Source: Pseudomonas taetrolens (GTDB lineage Bacteria > Pseudomonadota > Gammaproteobacteria > Pseudomonadales > Pseudomonadaceae). From it: a DNA stretch of 64,000 bases. How positions within the stretch are numbered: the first letter of the stretch is position 1; every line of letters begins with the position of its first letter. Below, piece by piece: positions 8,991 to 20,299 of the stretch. The translations under genes and the position numbers were made by a program. The notes below the pieces were generated by a model that had not been told where the DNA came from, did not search any database, and worked only from the letters and a program-made list of their open reading frames with translations. Where the stretch lies: assembly GCF_900475285.1 (NCBI RefSeq), contig NZ_LS483370.1:1502001-1566000 (forward strand), read 5' to 3'.

Positions 8991-9080
8991 GTAGCCGCTG
9001 CCGAAGGCTGCGGCGGGTTGCGCTGCGACCCTGCTCTTGAAGGTCCTTCGGCCCTTATCGCAGCCTGCGGCAGCGGCTAC
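8991..9080. repeat. REP pair in inverted orientation (REPIN-like)
   Basis: A 22-base REP element beginning GTAGCCGCTGCCGAAGG (8991-9012) is followed by an inverted, slightly diverged copy (9059-9080, ending GGCAGCGGCTAC), separated by 46 bases. Inverted REP pairs are typical mobile palindromic repeats of Pseudomonas intergenic DNA, moved in trans by RAYT transposases; no RAYT gene is in the window. Confidence 0.75.
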
Positions 9081-9122
9081 CAAGGTTCTCTGGACGCGCC
9101 CGCTGCAGACTCGCGTGCTTCT

Positions 9123-9144
9123 GTAGCCGCTGCCGAAGGCTGCG
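9123..9144 (+). repeat. Single REP element
   Basis: A third copy, identical over 22 bases to the element at 8991-9012 and in the same orientation, lying 19 bases before the gltA terminator hairpin. Confidence 0.75.
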
Positions 9145-9163
9145 ACGGAGGTATTCCGGGCGC

Positions 9164-9200
9164 AAAAAAATACGGCCTCTATATAAATAGAGGCCGTATT
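9164..9200 (-). terminator. Rho-independent terminator of gltA
   Basis: On the minus strand AATACGGCCTCTAT pairs perfectly with its 14-base complement around a 4-base loop (9183-9186), followed by a run of seven T (A7 at 9164-9170 on the plus strand). It is 34 bases past the gltA stop. Confidence 0.9.
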
Positions 9201-9234
9201 CGATGCAATCAGGCAGTTATCGCAGGATAAAGGC

Positions 9235-10524
9235 TTACTTGCGGTCTTCCAGCTTGATCAGGTCGCGCGACTCGTAACCCGTGTACAGCTGGCGTGGACG
9301 GCCAATCTTGTACGGGCTGGAGAGCATTTCTTTCCAGTGGGAGATCCAGCCGACTGTGCGGGCCAGGGCGAAGATCACAGTGAACATGCTGGTCGGAATG
9401 CCGATCGCCTTGAGGATGATCCCCGAGTAGAAGTCGACGTTCGGGTACAGCGAGCGCTCGATGAAGTACGGGTCAGTCAGGGCGATCTCTTCCAGGCGCA
9501 TGGCCAGTTCGAGTTGCGGATCGTTCTTGATGCCCAGCTCTTTAAGCACTTCGTCGCAAGTCTTTTTCATGACGGTTGCACGAGGGTCGCGGTTTTTGTA
9601 AACGCGGTGACCGAAGCCCATCAGCTTGAACGGATCGTTTTTGTCCTTGGCCTTGGCGATGAACTTGTCGATGTTTGACACATCGCCAATTTCGTCGAGC
9701 ATGGTCAGCACGGCTTCGTTGGCACCGCCGTGGGCAGGGCCCCACAGTGCAGCGATACCGGCAGCAATACAGGCGAACGGGTTGGCACCCGAAGAGCCCG
9801 CCAGGCGTACGGTTGATGTCGAAGCATTCTGTTCATGGTCGGCGTGCAGGATAAAGATCTTATCCATGGCCTTGGCCAGCACCGGGCTGATCGGTTTGAT
9901 CTCGCACGGTGTGTTGAACATCATGTGCAGGAAGTTTTCGGCGTAGGTCAGGTCGTTACGCGGGTACATCATGGGTTGACCCATGGAGTACTTGTAAACC
10001 ATCGCGGCCAGTGTCGGCATCTTGGCAACCAGGCGGATCGCGGAAATTTCGCGATGCTGCGGGTTATTGATGTCCAGGGAGTCGTGGTAGAAGGCCGAGA
10101 GGGCGCCGACTACACCGCACATGACTGCCATCGGGTGGGCGTCACGACGGAAGCCGTTGAAGAAGGTCTTCAACTGCTCGTGAACCATGGTGTGGTTCTT
10201 TACGGTGCTGACAAATTGAGCCTTCTGCTCTGCGGTCGGCAGTTCGCCGTTCAGCAGCAGGTAAGCGGTTTCAAGGTAGTCAGAGTGTTCGGCCAGCTGT
10301 TCGATCGGGTAGCCACGGTGCAGCAGGATACCGTTGTCACCATCAATATAGGTGATCTTCGACTCGCAAGATGCAGTCGACATGAAGCCAGGGTCAAATG
10401 TAAACCGGCCCGTGGCCGTAAGGCCTCGCACATCGATTACATCGGGACCCACGGTGCCAGTTAAAATGGGCAGCTCGACGGGGGCTGCGCCCTCGATGAT
10501 CAACTGCGCTTTTTTGTCAGCCAT
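9235..10524 (-). CDS. gltA: Citrate synthase
   Basis: Condenses acetyl-CoA with oxaloacetate to give citrate, the entry step of the TCA cycle, in the cytoplasm. 429 residues, the size of the hexameric NADH-sensitive type II enzymes (E. coli 427). The catalytic histidine motifs HADHEQNAS and [14 protein letters not shown] are present, with the catalytic aspartate in the later PNVDFYSG segment. AGGAGG precedes the ATG by a few bases. The gene is divergent from sdhC, each with its own sigma70-type promoter, and ends in a strong terminator, so it is monocistronic. Confidence 0.97.
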   Translation of the reverse strand: MADKKAQLIIEGAAPVELPILTGTVGPDVIDVRGLTATGRFTFDPGFMSTASCESKITYIDGDNGILLHRGYPIEQLAEHSDYLETAYLLLNGELPTAEQKAQFVSTVKNHTMVHEQLKTFFNGFRRDAHPMAVMCGVVGALSAFYHDSLDINNPQHREISAIRLVAKMPTLAAMVYKYSMGQPMMYPRNDLTYAENFLHMMFNTPCEIKPISPVLAKAMDKIFILHADHEQNASTSTVRLAGSSGANPFACIAAGIAALWGPAHGGANEAVLTMLDEIGDVSNIDKFIAKAKDKNDPFKLMGFGHRVYKNRDPRATVMKKTCDEVLKELGIKNDPQLELAMRLEEIALTDPYFIERSLYPNVDFYSGIILKAIGIPTSMFTVIFALARTVGWISHWKEMLSSPYKIGRPRQLYTGYESRDLIKLEDRK

Positions 10525-10582
10525 GTGGCCTCCTATTTATGCTTGAAATCATCAGACAGACCCCCCACGCAGGGCCCGCACC

Positions 10583-10610
10583 ACTATAGTGAGATAAATT
10601 TGAATGTCAA
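10583..10610 (-). promoter_or_regulatory. Sigma70-type promoter of gltA
   Basis: On the minus strand TTGACA (10605-10610) and TATAGT (10583-10588) are separated by 16 bases. The start codon lies about 58 bases downstream of the -10. Confidence 0.65.
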
Positions 10611-10724
10611 TTTGCCTAAAGTCTTGCTGTACAAGGCTTTGGGCAGTCTTTTTCCGCGAATATCCCAGCCGTTTACGCCTTTTATCGCAAGAGCGCAATG
10701 AGCTATTAGAGGCAGGTGATTGCG

Positions 10725-10753
10725 TTGTCATTAGCGACCTAACTGTCTATACT
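10725..10753 (+). promoter_or_regulatory. Sigma70-type promoter of the sdh-suc operon
   Basis: TTGTCA (10725-10730) and TATACT (10748-10753) with an exact 17-base spacer. The predicted leader to the sdhC start is about 125 bases, long enough for post-transcriptional control. No other gene lies between gltA and sdhC (10525-10886). Confidence 0.65.
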
Positions 10754-10886
10754 CGGCAGCCGACCGCCAGGGGCTTTTGGGCCCGTTTAGATGGGGGTCG
10801 TCACTCCCTGGATGGTGGGTACCTGACCAGTGCACATCCCAACAACTTTGCCCTGATTGTTAGGGGCTCTTCAGTGTGAAAAAGCC

Positions 10887-11261
10887 GTGAATAGCCAACG
10901 ACCTGTAAACCTAGACCTAAGGACCATCAAACTCCCCATTACCGGCGTTACGTCATTTCTGCACCGTGTATCGGGCATTATTCTTTTCCTCGGCCTGGGC
11001 ATCATGCTTTATGCATTGAGCAAATCCCTGGGTTCCGAAGAAGGTTATGCCGAGGTGAAGGCATGCTTGACCAGTCCGCTGGCCAAATTCGTTGCGTGGG
11101 GCCTGCTATCTGCCTTGCTGTACCACCTTGTGGCCGGTATTCGCCACTTGATCATGGACATGGGCATCGGTGAGACGCTGGAAGGCGGCAAGCTGGGCTC
11201 GAAAATCGTGATCGTCATTTCCGTGGTGATGATCGTTCTGGCGGGAGTTTGGATATGGTAA
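10887..11261 (+). CDS. sdhC: Succinate dehydrogenase cytochrome b556 subunit
   Basis: Membrane anchor of complex II that, with SdhD, binds heme b and ubiquinone. From the GTG at 10887 it has 124 residues and begins MNSQRPVNLDLRTIKLP, as in related proteins I remember. SFLHRVSGI contains the conserved Ser and Arg of the quinone site, and LYHLVAGIRHL the heme-ligand histidine. Three membrane helices are visible. The ribosome binding site before the GTG is poor, and an in-frame TTG at 10857 would add 10 unlikely residues, so the start is uncertain. The 3' end overlaps sdhD by 7 bases (ATGGTAA). Confidence 0.9.
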   Translation: MNSQRPVNLDLRTIKLPITGVTSFLHRVSGIILFLGLGIMLYALSKSLGSEEGYAEVKACLTSPLAKFVAWGLLSALLYHLVAGIRHLIMDMGIGETLEGGKLGSKIVIVISVVMIVLAGVWIW

Positions 11262-11623
11262 CCAGCGTTACGAACCTGTCGCGTTCGGGCCTCTATGACT
11301 GGATGGCACAGCGTGTGTCTGCGGTTGTTCTAGCGGCTTATTTCATTTTCCTGATCGGGTACCTCGTTGCGAACCCGGGCCTGGGCTATGCCCAATGGCA
11401 TGAGCTGTTCGCAAGCAACTGGATGCGTATTTTCAGCCTGTTGGCCCTCGTTGCTCTGGGCGCTCACGCCTGGGTCGGCATGTGGACCATCGCGACTGAC
11501 TACCTGACGCCAATGGCGCTGGGCAAGTCCGCAACAGCGGTACGTTTCCTCTTCCAGGCAGTCTGCGGCGTTGCAATGTTCGCTTACTTCGTCTGGGGTG
11601 TGCAGATTCTTTGGGGTATCTGA
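11255..11623 (+). CDS. sdhD: Succinate dehydrogenase membrane anchor subunit
   Basis: 122-residue partner of SdhC with three membrane helices. Conserved segments are SGLYDWMAQRVSA near the N-terminus, and GAHAWVGMWTIATDYL with the histidine expected to ligate heme b and the nearby Asp-Tyr of the quinone pocket. The ATG at 11255 overlaps the sdhC stop, so coupled translation is likely; an ATG two codons earlier is also possible. sdhA follows after 3 bases. Confidence 0.93.
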   Translation: MVTSVTNLSRSGLYDWMAQRVSAVVLAAYFIFLIGYLVANPGLGYAQWHELFASNWMRIFSLLALVALGAHAWVGMWTIATDYLTPMALGKSATAVRFLFQAVCGVAMFAYFVWGVQILWGI

Positions 11624-11626
11624 TTC

Positions 11627-13405
11627 ATGGCTACTAACACAGTTAATACACTTTCGTTCGACGCCATTATCATTGGCGGCGGCGGTGCCGGCATGCGCGC
11701 TGCCTTGCAACTGGCCCAGGGCGGTCACAAGACCGCTGTAATCACCAAGGTTTTCCCGACTCGTTCGCACACGGTATCGGCTCAGGGTGGCATCACCTGC
11801 GCAATCGCCTCTGCAGATCCGAACGATGACTGGCGCTGGCACATGTACGATACCGTCAAGGGTTCCGACTACATCGGTGACCAGGACGCTATCGAGTACA
11901 TGTGTTCCGTTGGTCCGGAAGCCGTGTTCGAGCTCGAGCACATGGGCCTGCCGTTCTCCCGTACCGAGCAGGGCCGTATCTACCAGCGTCCTTTCGGTGG
12001 TCAGTCGAAAGACTTCGGTAAAGGTGGCCAGGCTGCCCGTACGTGTGCAGCTGCCGACCGTACCGGTCACGCGCTGTTGCACACCCTGTACCAGGCCAAC
12101 CTGAAGGCTGGCACTGTATTCCTGAACGAATACTACGGTGTCGATCTGGTTAAGAACGAAGACGGCGCCTTTGTAGGCATGATCGTTATTTGTATCGAAA
12201 CTGGTGAGACCTCTTACGTTCGCGCTAACGCGACCGTATTGGCGACAGGCGGTGCAGGTCGCATCTACTCGTCGACCACCAATGCCCTGATCAACACCGG
12301 TGACGGTATCGGCATGGCCCTGCGTGCAGGCGTGCCAGTACAGGACATCGAAATGTGGCAGTTCCACCCGACCGGTATTGCCGGTGCCGGTGTACTGGTT
12401 ACTGAAGGTTGCCGTGGTGAAGGTGGATACCTGATCAACAAGCACGGTGAGCGTTTCATGGAGCGTTATGCTCCGAACGCCAAAGACCTTGCAGGTCGTG
12501 ACGTTGTAGCTCGCTCGATGGTGAAGGAAATCATCGCGGGCAACGGTTGCGGTCCGGATGGCGACCACGTAATGCTGAAGCTCGATCACCTCGGTGAAGA
12601 AGTTCTGCACAGCCGTCTGCCAGGTATTTGCGAACTGTCCAAGACTTTCGCTCACGTAGACCCGGTGCTGGCTCCAGTTCCAGTGGTTCCGACTTGCCAC
12701 TATATGATGGGCGGCGTTGCCACCAACATTCATGGCCAGGCGATCACTCAGGACGCTGAAGGCGTTGACCAGATCATCCCTGGCCTGTTCGCAGTGGGTG
12801 AAGTGGCGTGCGTATCGGTACACGGTGCCAACCGTCTGGGCGGCAACTCGTTGCTCGACCTGGTGGTGTTCGGTCGTGCTGCCGGCCTGTTCCTTGAGCA
12901 GACCCTGAAAGAAGGCGTTGATTACGCTCGTCCTCGTCAGTCCGACATCGACGCTGCTCTGGCGCGACTGGATGGCCTGAACTCGCGTACCGACGGCGAA
13001 GACGTGGCAACCCTGCGTAAAGAACTGCAAAGCTGCATGCAGAACTACTTCGGCGTATTCCGTACTGGCGAATACATGCAGAAGGGTATTGCCCAGCTCG
13101 CAGACCTGCGCAAGCGCATTGCCAACGTGAAGATCAACGATAAGAGCCAGGCATTCAACACGGCCCGTATCGAAGCCCTTGAGCTGCAAAACCTGCTCGA
13201 AGTGGCTGAAGCAACTGCAATCGCTGCTGAAGTCCGTAAAGAATCGCGCGGTGCTCACGCCCGTGAAGACTTCGAAGATCGTGACGACGTTAACTGGCTG
13301 TGCCACACCCTGTACTTCCCGGGTGAGAAGCGCGTAGCCAAACGTTCGGTGAACTTCTCGCCGAAAACCGTTCCGACCTTCGAACCTATGGTTCGTACTT
13401 ACTAA
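11627..13405 (+). CDS. sdhA: Succinate dehydrogenase flavoprotein subunit
   Basis: Oxidises succinate to fumarate and passes electrons through SdhB to ubiquinone. 592 residues, typical for the family. The dinucleotide-binding GGGGAG is at 17-22 and SHTVSAQGG carries His48, the expected site of covalent FAD attachment. [15 protein letters not shown] and [18 protein letters not shown] hold substrate-binding and catalytic residues. It sits between sdhD (3-base gap) and sdhB (11-base gap) in the sdhCDAB order. Confidence 0.97.
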   Translation: MATNTVNTLSFDAIIIGGGGAGMRAALQLAQGGHKTAVITKVFPTRSHTVSAQGGITCAIASADPNDDWRWHMYDTVKGSDYIGDQDAIEYMCSVGPEAVFELEHMGLPFSRTEQGRIYQRPFGGQSKDFGKGGQAARTCAAADRTGHALLHTLYQANLKAGTVFLNEYYGVDLVKNEDGAFVGMIVICIETGETSYVRANATVLATGGAGRIYSSTTNALINTGDGIGMALRAGVPVQDIEMWQFHPTGIAGAGVLVTEGCRGEGGYLINKHGERFMERYAPNAKDLAGRDVVARSMVKEIIAGNGCGPDGDHVMLKLDHLGEEVLHSRLPGICELSKTFAHVDPVLAPVPVVPTCHYMMGGVATNIHGQAITQDAEGVDQIIPGLFAVGEVACVSVHGANRLGGNSLLDLVVFGRAAGLFLEQTLKEGVDYARPRQSDIDAALARLDGLNSRTDGEDVATLRKELQSCMQNYFGVFRTGEYMQKGIAQLADLRKRIANVKINDKSQAFNTARIEALELQNLLEVAEATAIAAEVRKESRGAHAREDFEDRDDVNWLCHTLYFPGEKRVAKRSVNFSPKTVPTFEPMVRTY

Positions 13406-13416
13406 GGGTGGCCGAT

Positions 13417-14121
13417 ATGTTGAAAGTCAGTGTTTATCGCTACAACCCGGATCAGGACGCCGCGCCGTTCATGCAAGAGTTCGAGGTCAATACCAACGGT
13501 AAAGACCTGATGGTGCTGGACGTGCTGGCCTTGATCAAAGAGCAGGACGAGGGCTTCTCCTATCGTCGCTCTTGCCGTGAGGGCGTTTGCGGCTCCGACG
13601 GCATGAACATCAACGGCAAAAACGGTCTGGCGTGCGTAACGCCGCTGTCCGCTGTTGTTAAAGGCAACAAGCTGATCGTTCGTCCTCTGCCAGGTTTGCC
13701 GGTTATCCGTGACCTGGTCGTCGATATGAGCATCTTCTACAAGCAATACGAAAAAGTTAAGCCGTTCCTGCAGAACGATACTCCGGCTCCGGCCATCGAG
13801 CGTCTGCAATCGCCAGAAGAGCGTGAAAAGCTCGACGGTCTGTACGAGTGCATCCTGTGCGCTTGCTGCTCGACTTCGTGCCCGTCCTTCTGGTGGAACC
13901 CGGACAAGTTCCTGGGCCCTGCTGCACTGCTGCAAGCCTATCGTTTCCTGGCTGACAGCCGTGACACCAGGACCACGGAGCGTCTGGCTTCACTGGATGA
14001 CCCGTTCAGCGTATTCCGCTGCCGCGGGATCATGAACTGCGTCAACGTGTGTCCGAAGGGCCTGAACCCGACTAAGGCCATCGGTCACGTGCGTAGCATG
14101 CTGCTGCAAAGCGGCATTTGA
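13417..14121 (+). CDS. sdhB: Succinate dehydrogenase iron-sulfur subunit
   Basis: 234 residues carrying the three Fe-S clusters of complex II. The [2Fe-2S] ligands are in SCREGVCGSD (Cys53, Cys58, Asp61) with Cys73 in GLAC. CILCACCSTSCP and CRGIMNCVNVCPKGLNP supply the [4Fe-4S] and [3Fe-4S] clusters. The ATG at 13417 with AAGGG 8 bases upstream is preferred over GTG at 13408. It is the last sdh gene; sucA begins 260 bases later. Confidence 0.96.
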   Translation: MLKVSVYRYNPDQDAAPFMQEFEVNTNGKDLMVLDVLALIKEQDEGFSYRRSCREGVCGSDGMNINGKNGLACVTPLSAVVKGNKLIVRPLPGLPVIRDLVVDMSIFYKQYEKVKPFLQNDTPAPAIERLQSPEEREKLDGLYECILCACCSTSCPSFWWNPDKFLGPAALLQAYRFLADSRDTRTTERLASLDDPFSVFRCRGIMNCVNVCPKGLNPTKAIGHVRSMLLQSGI

Positions 14122-14162
14122 TACACAGCTATACCGCAGCATCGCTGTAACCGTAGATACTG

Positions 14163-14194
14163 CGGCGCAGGCTTCAACCGGCGCCGTGGTTTTA
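14163..14194 (+). terminator. Weak hairpin after sdhB
   Basis: CGGCGC pairs with GCGCCG (6 bp, 12-base loop), followed by TGGTTTTA. With its short stem it may be an attenuator that lowers read-through from sdh into suc. The rest of the 260-base gap (14122-14381) holds no ORF that I trust. Confidence 0.35.
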
Positions 14195-14381
14195 ACCTGA
14201 GCAACAGCTCATGAAGCTGCGGCTCTTATTTTGAAGAAATGAGACCAGCAGGGGCATCCGGGCTGGTACCCGGACTATCAGCGTGATCCTAAGTGGCTTG
14301 TTCTAGTCGCTGTATTCGGACTTTTTCAAGCATGCTCTGGTGTTTTCGCCGATGGTGTCCCCTAACCGAGGGTGACCAAGC

Positions 14382-17213
14382 ATGCAAGAAAGCGTGATGC
14401 AGCGCATGTGGAACAGCGGCTATCTTTCAGGTGGTAACGCTGCCTATGTGGAAGAGCTCTATGAGCTCTACCTGCACGACCCTAACGCTGTGCCAGAAGA
14501 GTGGCGCACCTACTTTCAGACGTTGCCGAATGACGGCAACTCTGCCATCGATGTTTCGCACTCCACAATCCGCGACCATTTCGTGCTGCTGGCAAAGAAC
14601 CAGCGCCGCGCCCAACCGGTTTCTGCCGGGAGCGTGAGCAGTGAGCACGAGAAGAAGCAGGTTGAAGTGCTGCGATTGATCCAGGCCTATCGGATGCGCG
14701 GCCACCAGGCAGCCCAGCTTGATCCGCTGGGGCTGTGGCAGCGTCCTGCACCTGCAGACCTGTCGATCAATCATTACGGCTTGACCAATGCCGATCTTGA
14801 TACGACCTTCCGTGCCGGCGACCTGTACATCGGCAAAGAGGAAGCGAGCCTACGCGAAATTCTCGAAGCGTTGCAGCAGACATATTGCCGCACCATTGGC
14901 GCAGAGTTCACGCACATCGTCGATTCCGAACAGCGCCACTGGTTTGAACAGCGCCTCGAAAGCGTACGTGGCCGCCCGACCTACTCGGCTGAAGTCAAAG
15001 GTCATTTGCTTGAGCGTGTAACTGCCGCAGAAGGCCTGGAAAAGTACCTGGGCACCAAGTACCCGGGCACCAAGCGTTTCGGTCTCGAAGGCGGCGAAAG
15101 CCTGATTCCTTTGCTGGACGAACTGATCCAGCGTTCGGGCAACTACGGCACCAAGGAAGTCGTTATCGGCATGGCCCACCGTGGCCGTCTGAACGTCCTG
15201 GTGAACACCTTCGGCAAAAACCCGCGCGACCTGTTCGACGAGTTCGAAGGCAAGAAAAAAATCGAGCTGGGTTCGGGTGACGTCAAGTATCACCAGGGCT
15301 TCTCCTCCAACGTCATGACCTCCGGTGGTGAAGTTCACCTGGCAATGGCGTTCAACCCTTCCCACCTGGAAATCGTTTCTCCAGTGGTTGAAGGCTCGGT
15401 ACGCGCTCGTCAGGACCGTCGTAACGACGCGGCGGGCGACAAGGTTCTGCCGATTTCCATCCACGGTGACGCTGCATTCGCAGGTCAGGGCGTGGTGATG
15501 GAAACCTTCCAGATGTCGCAGACTCGCGGCTTCAAGACGGGCGGTACGGTTCACCTGGTAATCAACAACCAGGTTGGCTTCACCATCAGCAACCCTGAAG
15601 ACTCGCGTTCCACCGAGTACTGCACTGACGTTGCGAAAATGATTCAGGCACCGATCCTCCATGTGAATGGTGATGATCCGGAAGCCGTGTTGTTCGTGAC
15701 CCAGCTGGCAATCGACTACCGCATGCAGTTCAAGCGTGATGTCGTGATCGACCTGTTCTGCTACCGCCGTCGCGGTCACAACGAGGCCGACGAGCCAAAC
15801 GGTACGCAGCCGTTGATGTATCAGCAAATCGCCAAGCAGCGCACGACCCGTGAACTGTATGCCGAACGTCTGACGCAAGAAAACGTGGTTGACGCAGAAC
15901 GCGTTCAGGCCAAGATCGACGAGTACCGCAACGCGCTGGACAACGGCCTGCATGTTGTGAAAAGTCTGGTCAAAGAGCCGAACAAAGAGCTGTTCGTTGA
16001 CTGGCGTCCATACCTGGGCCACGCCTGGACTGCGCGTCACGACACCCGTTTTGATCTGAAAACCCTGCAAGAGCTGTCAGCCAAGCTGCTGGAAATTCCA
16101 GAAGGCTTCGTGGTTCAGCGTCAGGTGTCGAAGATCTACGAAGACCGTCAGAAAATGCAAGCCGGCGGCCTGCCGATCAACTGGGGTTATGCCGAGACCA
16201 TGGCATACGCAACCCTGGCGTTCGAAGGTCACCCGATCCGCATGACCGGTCAGGACATCGGCCGCGGTACGTTCTCGCACCGTCACGCTGTGTTGCACAA
16301 CCAGAAAGATGCCGGCACCTACATTCCGCTCAAGCACCTGTACGAAGGTCAACCTCGTTTTGACCTGTACGACTCGCTGCTGTCGGAAGAAGCGGTCCTG
16401 GCGTTCGAATACGGTTATTCGACCACTACGCCAAATGCCCTGGTTATCTGGGAAGCCCAGTTCGGCGACTTCGCCAACGGCGCCCAGGTTGTAATTGACC
16501 AGTTCATCACCAGCGGCGAGCACAAGTGGGGCCGTCTGTGCGGTCTGACCATGTTGCTGCCACACGGTTATGAAGGGCAGGGCCCGGAGCACTCCTCCGC
16601 ACGTCTTGAGCGTTACCTGCAATTGTGTGCCGAGCACAACATTCAGGTGTGCGTACCAACTACTCCAGCGCAGATCTATCACCTGCTGCGCCGTCAGGTT
16701 ATCCGTCCGCTGCGCAAGCCGCTGATCGTACTGACGCCGAAGTCGTTGTTGCGTCACAAGTTGGCAGTCTCGACCCTGGAAGATCTGGCCGAAGGTTCGT
16801 TCCAGACCGTTATTCCGGAAATCGATGCGCAAGATCCGGCGAAAGTCGAACGCATTGTGCTGTGTAGCGGCAAGGTCTACTACGACCTGTTGGAAAAACG
16901 CCGTGCCGAAGGTCGTGATGACATCGCCATCGTGCGTCTTGAGCAGCTGTACCCGTTCCCTGAGGACGACTTGATTGAAGTCCTGGCTCCGTACAAAAAC
17001 CTCAAACATATCGTTTGGTGTCAGGAAGAGCCGATGAACCAGGGTGCCTGGTACTGCAGCCAGCATCACATGCGCCGCATCATCAGCGGTCACAACAAGT
17101 CGCTCGTACTTGAGTACGCCGGCCGTGACGCTTCTGCTGCTCCTGCTTGTGGTTATGCATCGATGCACGCTGAGCAACAGGCAAAACTGTTGCAAGACGC
17201 GTTTACTGTTTAA
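14382..17213 (+). CDS. sucA: 2-oxoglutarate dehydrogenase E1 component
   Basis: Thiamine-diphosphate-dependent E1 that decarboxylates 2-oxoglutarate and transfers succinyl to the lipoyl group of SucB. 943 residues, the normal size. The N-terminal segment SGGNAAYVEELYELYLHDP is the E2-docking region. MAHRGRLNVL and GDAAFAGQGVV lie in the ThDP/Mg region, and the transketolase-like C-terminal domain includes GRGTFSHRHAV and PHGYEGQGPEHSS. The ATG matches the expected N-terminus. sucB follows after 40 bases. Confidence 0.97.
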   Translation: MQESVMQRMWNSGYLSGGNAAYVEELYELYLHDPNAVPEEWRTYFQTLPNDGNSAIDVSHSTIRDHFVLLAKNQRRAQPVSAGSVSSEHEKKQVEVLRLIQAYRMRGHQAAQLDPLGLWQRPAPADLSINHYGLTNADLDTTFRAGDLYIGKEEASLREILEALQQTYCRTIGAEFTHIVDSEQRHWFEQRLESVRGRPTYSAEVKGHLLERVTAAEGLEKYLGTKYPGTKRFGLEGGESLIPLLDELIQRSGNYGTKEVVIGMAHRGRLNVLVNTFGKNPRDLFDEFEGKKKIELGSGDVKYHQGFSSNVMTSGGEVHLAMAFNPSHLEIVSPVVEGSVRARQDRRNDAAGDKVLPISIHGDAAFAGQGVVMETFQMSQTRGFKTGGTVHLVINNQVGFTISNPEDSRSTEYCTDVAKMIQAPILHVNGDDPEAVLFVTQLAIDYRMQFKRDVVIDLFCYRRRGHNEADEPNGTQPLMYQQIAKQRTTRELYAERLTQENVVDAERVQAKIDEYRNALDNGLHVVKSLVKEPNKELFVDWRPYLGHAWTARHDTRFDLKTLQELSAKLLEIPEGFVVQRQVSKIYEDRQKMQAGGLPINWGYAETMAYATLAFEGHPIRMTGQDIGRGTFSHRHAVLHNQKDAGTYIPLKHLYEGQPRFDLYDSLLSEEAVLAFEYGYSTTTPNALVIWEAQFGDFANGAQVVIDQFITSGEHKWGRLCGLTMLLPHGYEGQGPEHSSARLERYLQLCAEHNIQVCVPTTPAQIYHLLRRQVIRPLRKPLIVLTPKSLLRHKLAVSTLEDLAEGSFQTVIPEIDAQDPAKVERIVLCSGKVYYDLLEKRRAEGRDDIAIVRLEQLYPFPEDDLIEVLAPYKNLKHIVWCQEEPMNQGAWYCSQHHMRRIISGHNKSLVLEYAGRDASAAPACGYASMHAEQQAKLLQDAFTV

Positions 17214-17253
17214 CGCCTTCGCGCACTGAAACCGAATTTAAGGAACCACGAAC

Positions 17254-18468
17254 ATGGCTATCGAGATCAAAGCCCCTACTTTTCCGGAATCGGTTGCCGA
17301 TGGCACCGTTGCCACCTGGCACAAGCAACCAGGCGACGCTGTAAAGCGTGACGACCTGATTGTCGACATCGAAACCGACAAGGTGGTACTGGAAGTACTG
17401 GCAACTGCCGACGGCGTACTGGGCGCAATCGTCAAGAACGAAGGCGACACCGTTCTGTCCGACGAAGTCCTGGGCTCCATCGTTGAAGGCGGCGCTGCTG
17501 CCGCTCCAGCCGCTGCTGCTGCACCGGCTGCACAAGCCGCTGCTCCAGCTGCCGATGGTGAAGACGATCCTGTAGCAGCGCCTGCTGCACGCAAGATTGC
17601 TGAAGAGAACGGTATCAACATCGCTTCCGTTGCCGGTACTGGCAAAGGCGGTCGTGTCACCAAGGAAGACGTGGTAGCGGCTGTTGCCGCCAAGAAAGCC
17701 GCTCCGGCTGCTGCACCGGCCAAGGCTCCTGCTGCACCGGCTGCACCGGTAATGGCTGCAGGCGACCGCGTTGAGAAGCGTGTTCCAATGACCCGCGTTC
17801 GCGCTACCGTGGCCAAGCGCCTGGTAGAAGCTCAATCGAACATGGCGATGCTGACCACGTTCAACGAAGTCGACATGACCGAAATCATGGCGCTGCGTTC
17901 GAAGTACAAGGACCTGTTCGAGAAGTCCCACAACGGCGTACGCCTGGGCTTCATGTCCTTCTTCGTGAAAGCCGCTACTGAAGCGCTGAAACGCTTCCCG
18001 GCGGTCAACGCTTCGATCGACGGTTCCGACATCGTTTACCACGGTTATGCTGACATCGGCGTTGCCGTATCCAGCGACCGCGGCCTGGTTGTTCCGGTTC
18101 TGCGTAACGCCGAGTTGATGAGCCTGGCTGAAATCGAAGGCGGCATCGCTGCTTACGGCAAGAAAGCCCGTGACGGTAAACTGTCGATCGACGAAATGAC
18201 CGGTGGTACGTTCACGATCACCAACGGTGGTACTTTCGGTTCGATGATGTCGACCCCGATCGTCAACCCGCCGCAAGCAGCTATCCTGGGCATGCACAAC
18301 ATTCTGCAACGCCCAATGGCGATCAACGGGCAAGTTGTTATTCGTCCGATGATGTACCTGGCTCTGTCCTACGATCACCGCTTGATCGACGGCAAAGAAG
18401 CTGTAAGTTTCTTGGTAGCAATCAAAAACCTGCTGGAAGACCCAGCTCGTCTGCTGCTTGATATCTGA
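17254..18468 (+). CDS. sucB: 2-oxoglutarate dehydrogenase E2 (dihydrolipoyl succinyltransferase)
   Basis: 404 residues forming the 24-mer core of the complex. The lipoyl domain covers about residues 2-77, with the attachment lysine in ETDKVV (Lys43). Ala/Pro-rich linkers flank a peripheral-subunit-binding domain (about 105-140, ARKIAEENG to KEDVV). The C-terminal catalytic domain ends with SYDHRLIDG, carrying His375 and Asp379. A GGAACC ribosome site precedes the ATG. Translation of this Ala-rich gene is very open in other frames, which explains shadow ORFs over it. Confidence 0.97.
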   Translation: MAIEIKAPTFPESVADGTVATWHKQPGDAVKRDDLIVDIETDKVVLEVLATADGVLGAIVKNEGDTVLSDEVLGSIVEGGAAAAPAAAAAPAAQAAAPAADGEDDPVAAPAARKIAEENGINIASVAGTGKGGRVTKEDVVAAVAAKKAAPAAAPAKAPAAPAAPVMAAGDRVEKRVPMTRVRATVAKRLVEAQSNMAMLTTFNEVDMTEIMALRSKYKDLFEKSHNGVRLGFMSFFVKAATEALKRFPAVNASIDGSDIVYHGYADIGVAVSSDRGLVVPVLRNAELMSLAEIEGGIAAYGKKARDGKLSIDEMTGGTFTITNGGTFGSMMSTPIVNPPQAAILGMHNILQRPMAINGQVVIRPMMYLALSYDHRLIDGKEAVSFLVAIKNLLEDPARLLLDI

Positions 18469-18551
18469 TAGAAGCAGCTGTGTACTTCGAGGGTCAGGTT
18501 GCTGCTAACGGCAGTCCGGCCCCGGGGTCCGCATAATAGGAAACAGCTATG

Positions 18552-20073
<1,522 letters not shown>

Positions 20074-20093
20074 GACCAGACAATAAGAAACCA

Positions 20094-20149
20094 CGGCGGT
20101 TTGCCCGTCGTGAGCCTTGCTCGCAAGCCTCACCGCGGAACCTCCGCCG
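20094..20149. other. Structured element between lpdG and sucC
   Basis: An inner hairpin GTGAG-C-CTTG / CAAG-C-CTCAC (20110-20133, loop CTCG) is enclosed by a longer imperfect pairing of CGGCGGTT with AACC-bulge-GCCG. There is no U-tract. It could be an RNA processing site, a degenerate REP (the core GCTTGCTCGC type is common in Pseudomonas) or a protein binding site. Confidence 0.4.
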
Positions 20150-20299
20150 GACGCAGTCTTGTCTTGTTTCAGTCGGGCCTGGCCCCGCAATAGCGGGTGC
20201 CAGGTTTGTCGAAGCAGCACAAGCAGCAGTCACAGGTGGTGCGGCACTAATTAAAGTGCAGCGCCGAATGCGCAGTACCTAACGAAGACGGTAAAAAGC

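Noticed and set aside
9235..9300. Possible overlap of the REP region with the gltA end
   Set aside because: The gltA stop and terminator are intact; REP copies stay outside the gene.
11330..13306. 658-codon open frame antisense to sdhD and sdhA
   Set aside because: Opposite-strand shadow of strongly conserved genes; crosses gene boundaries.
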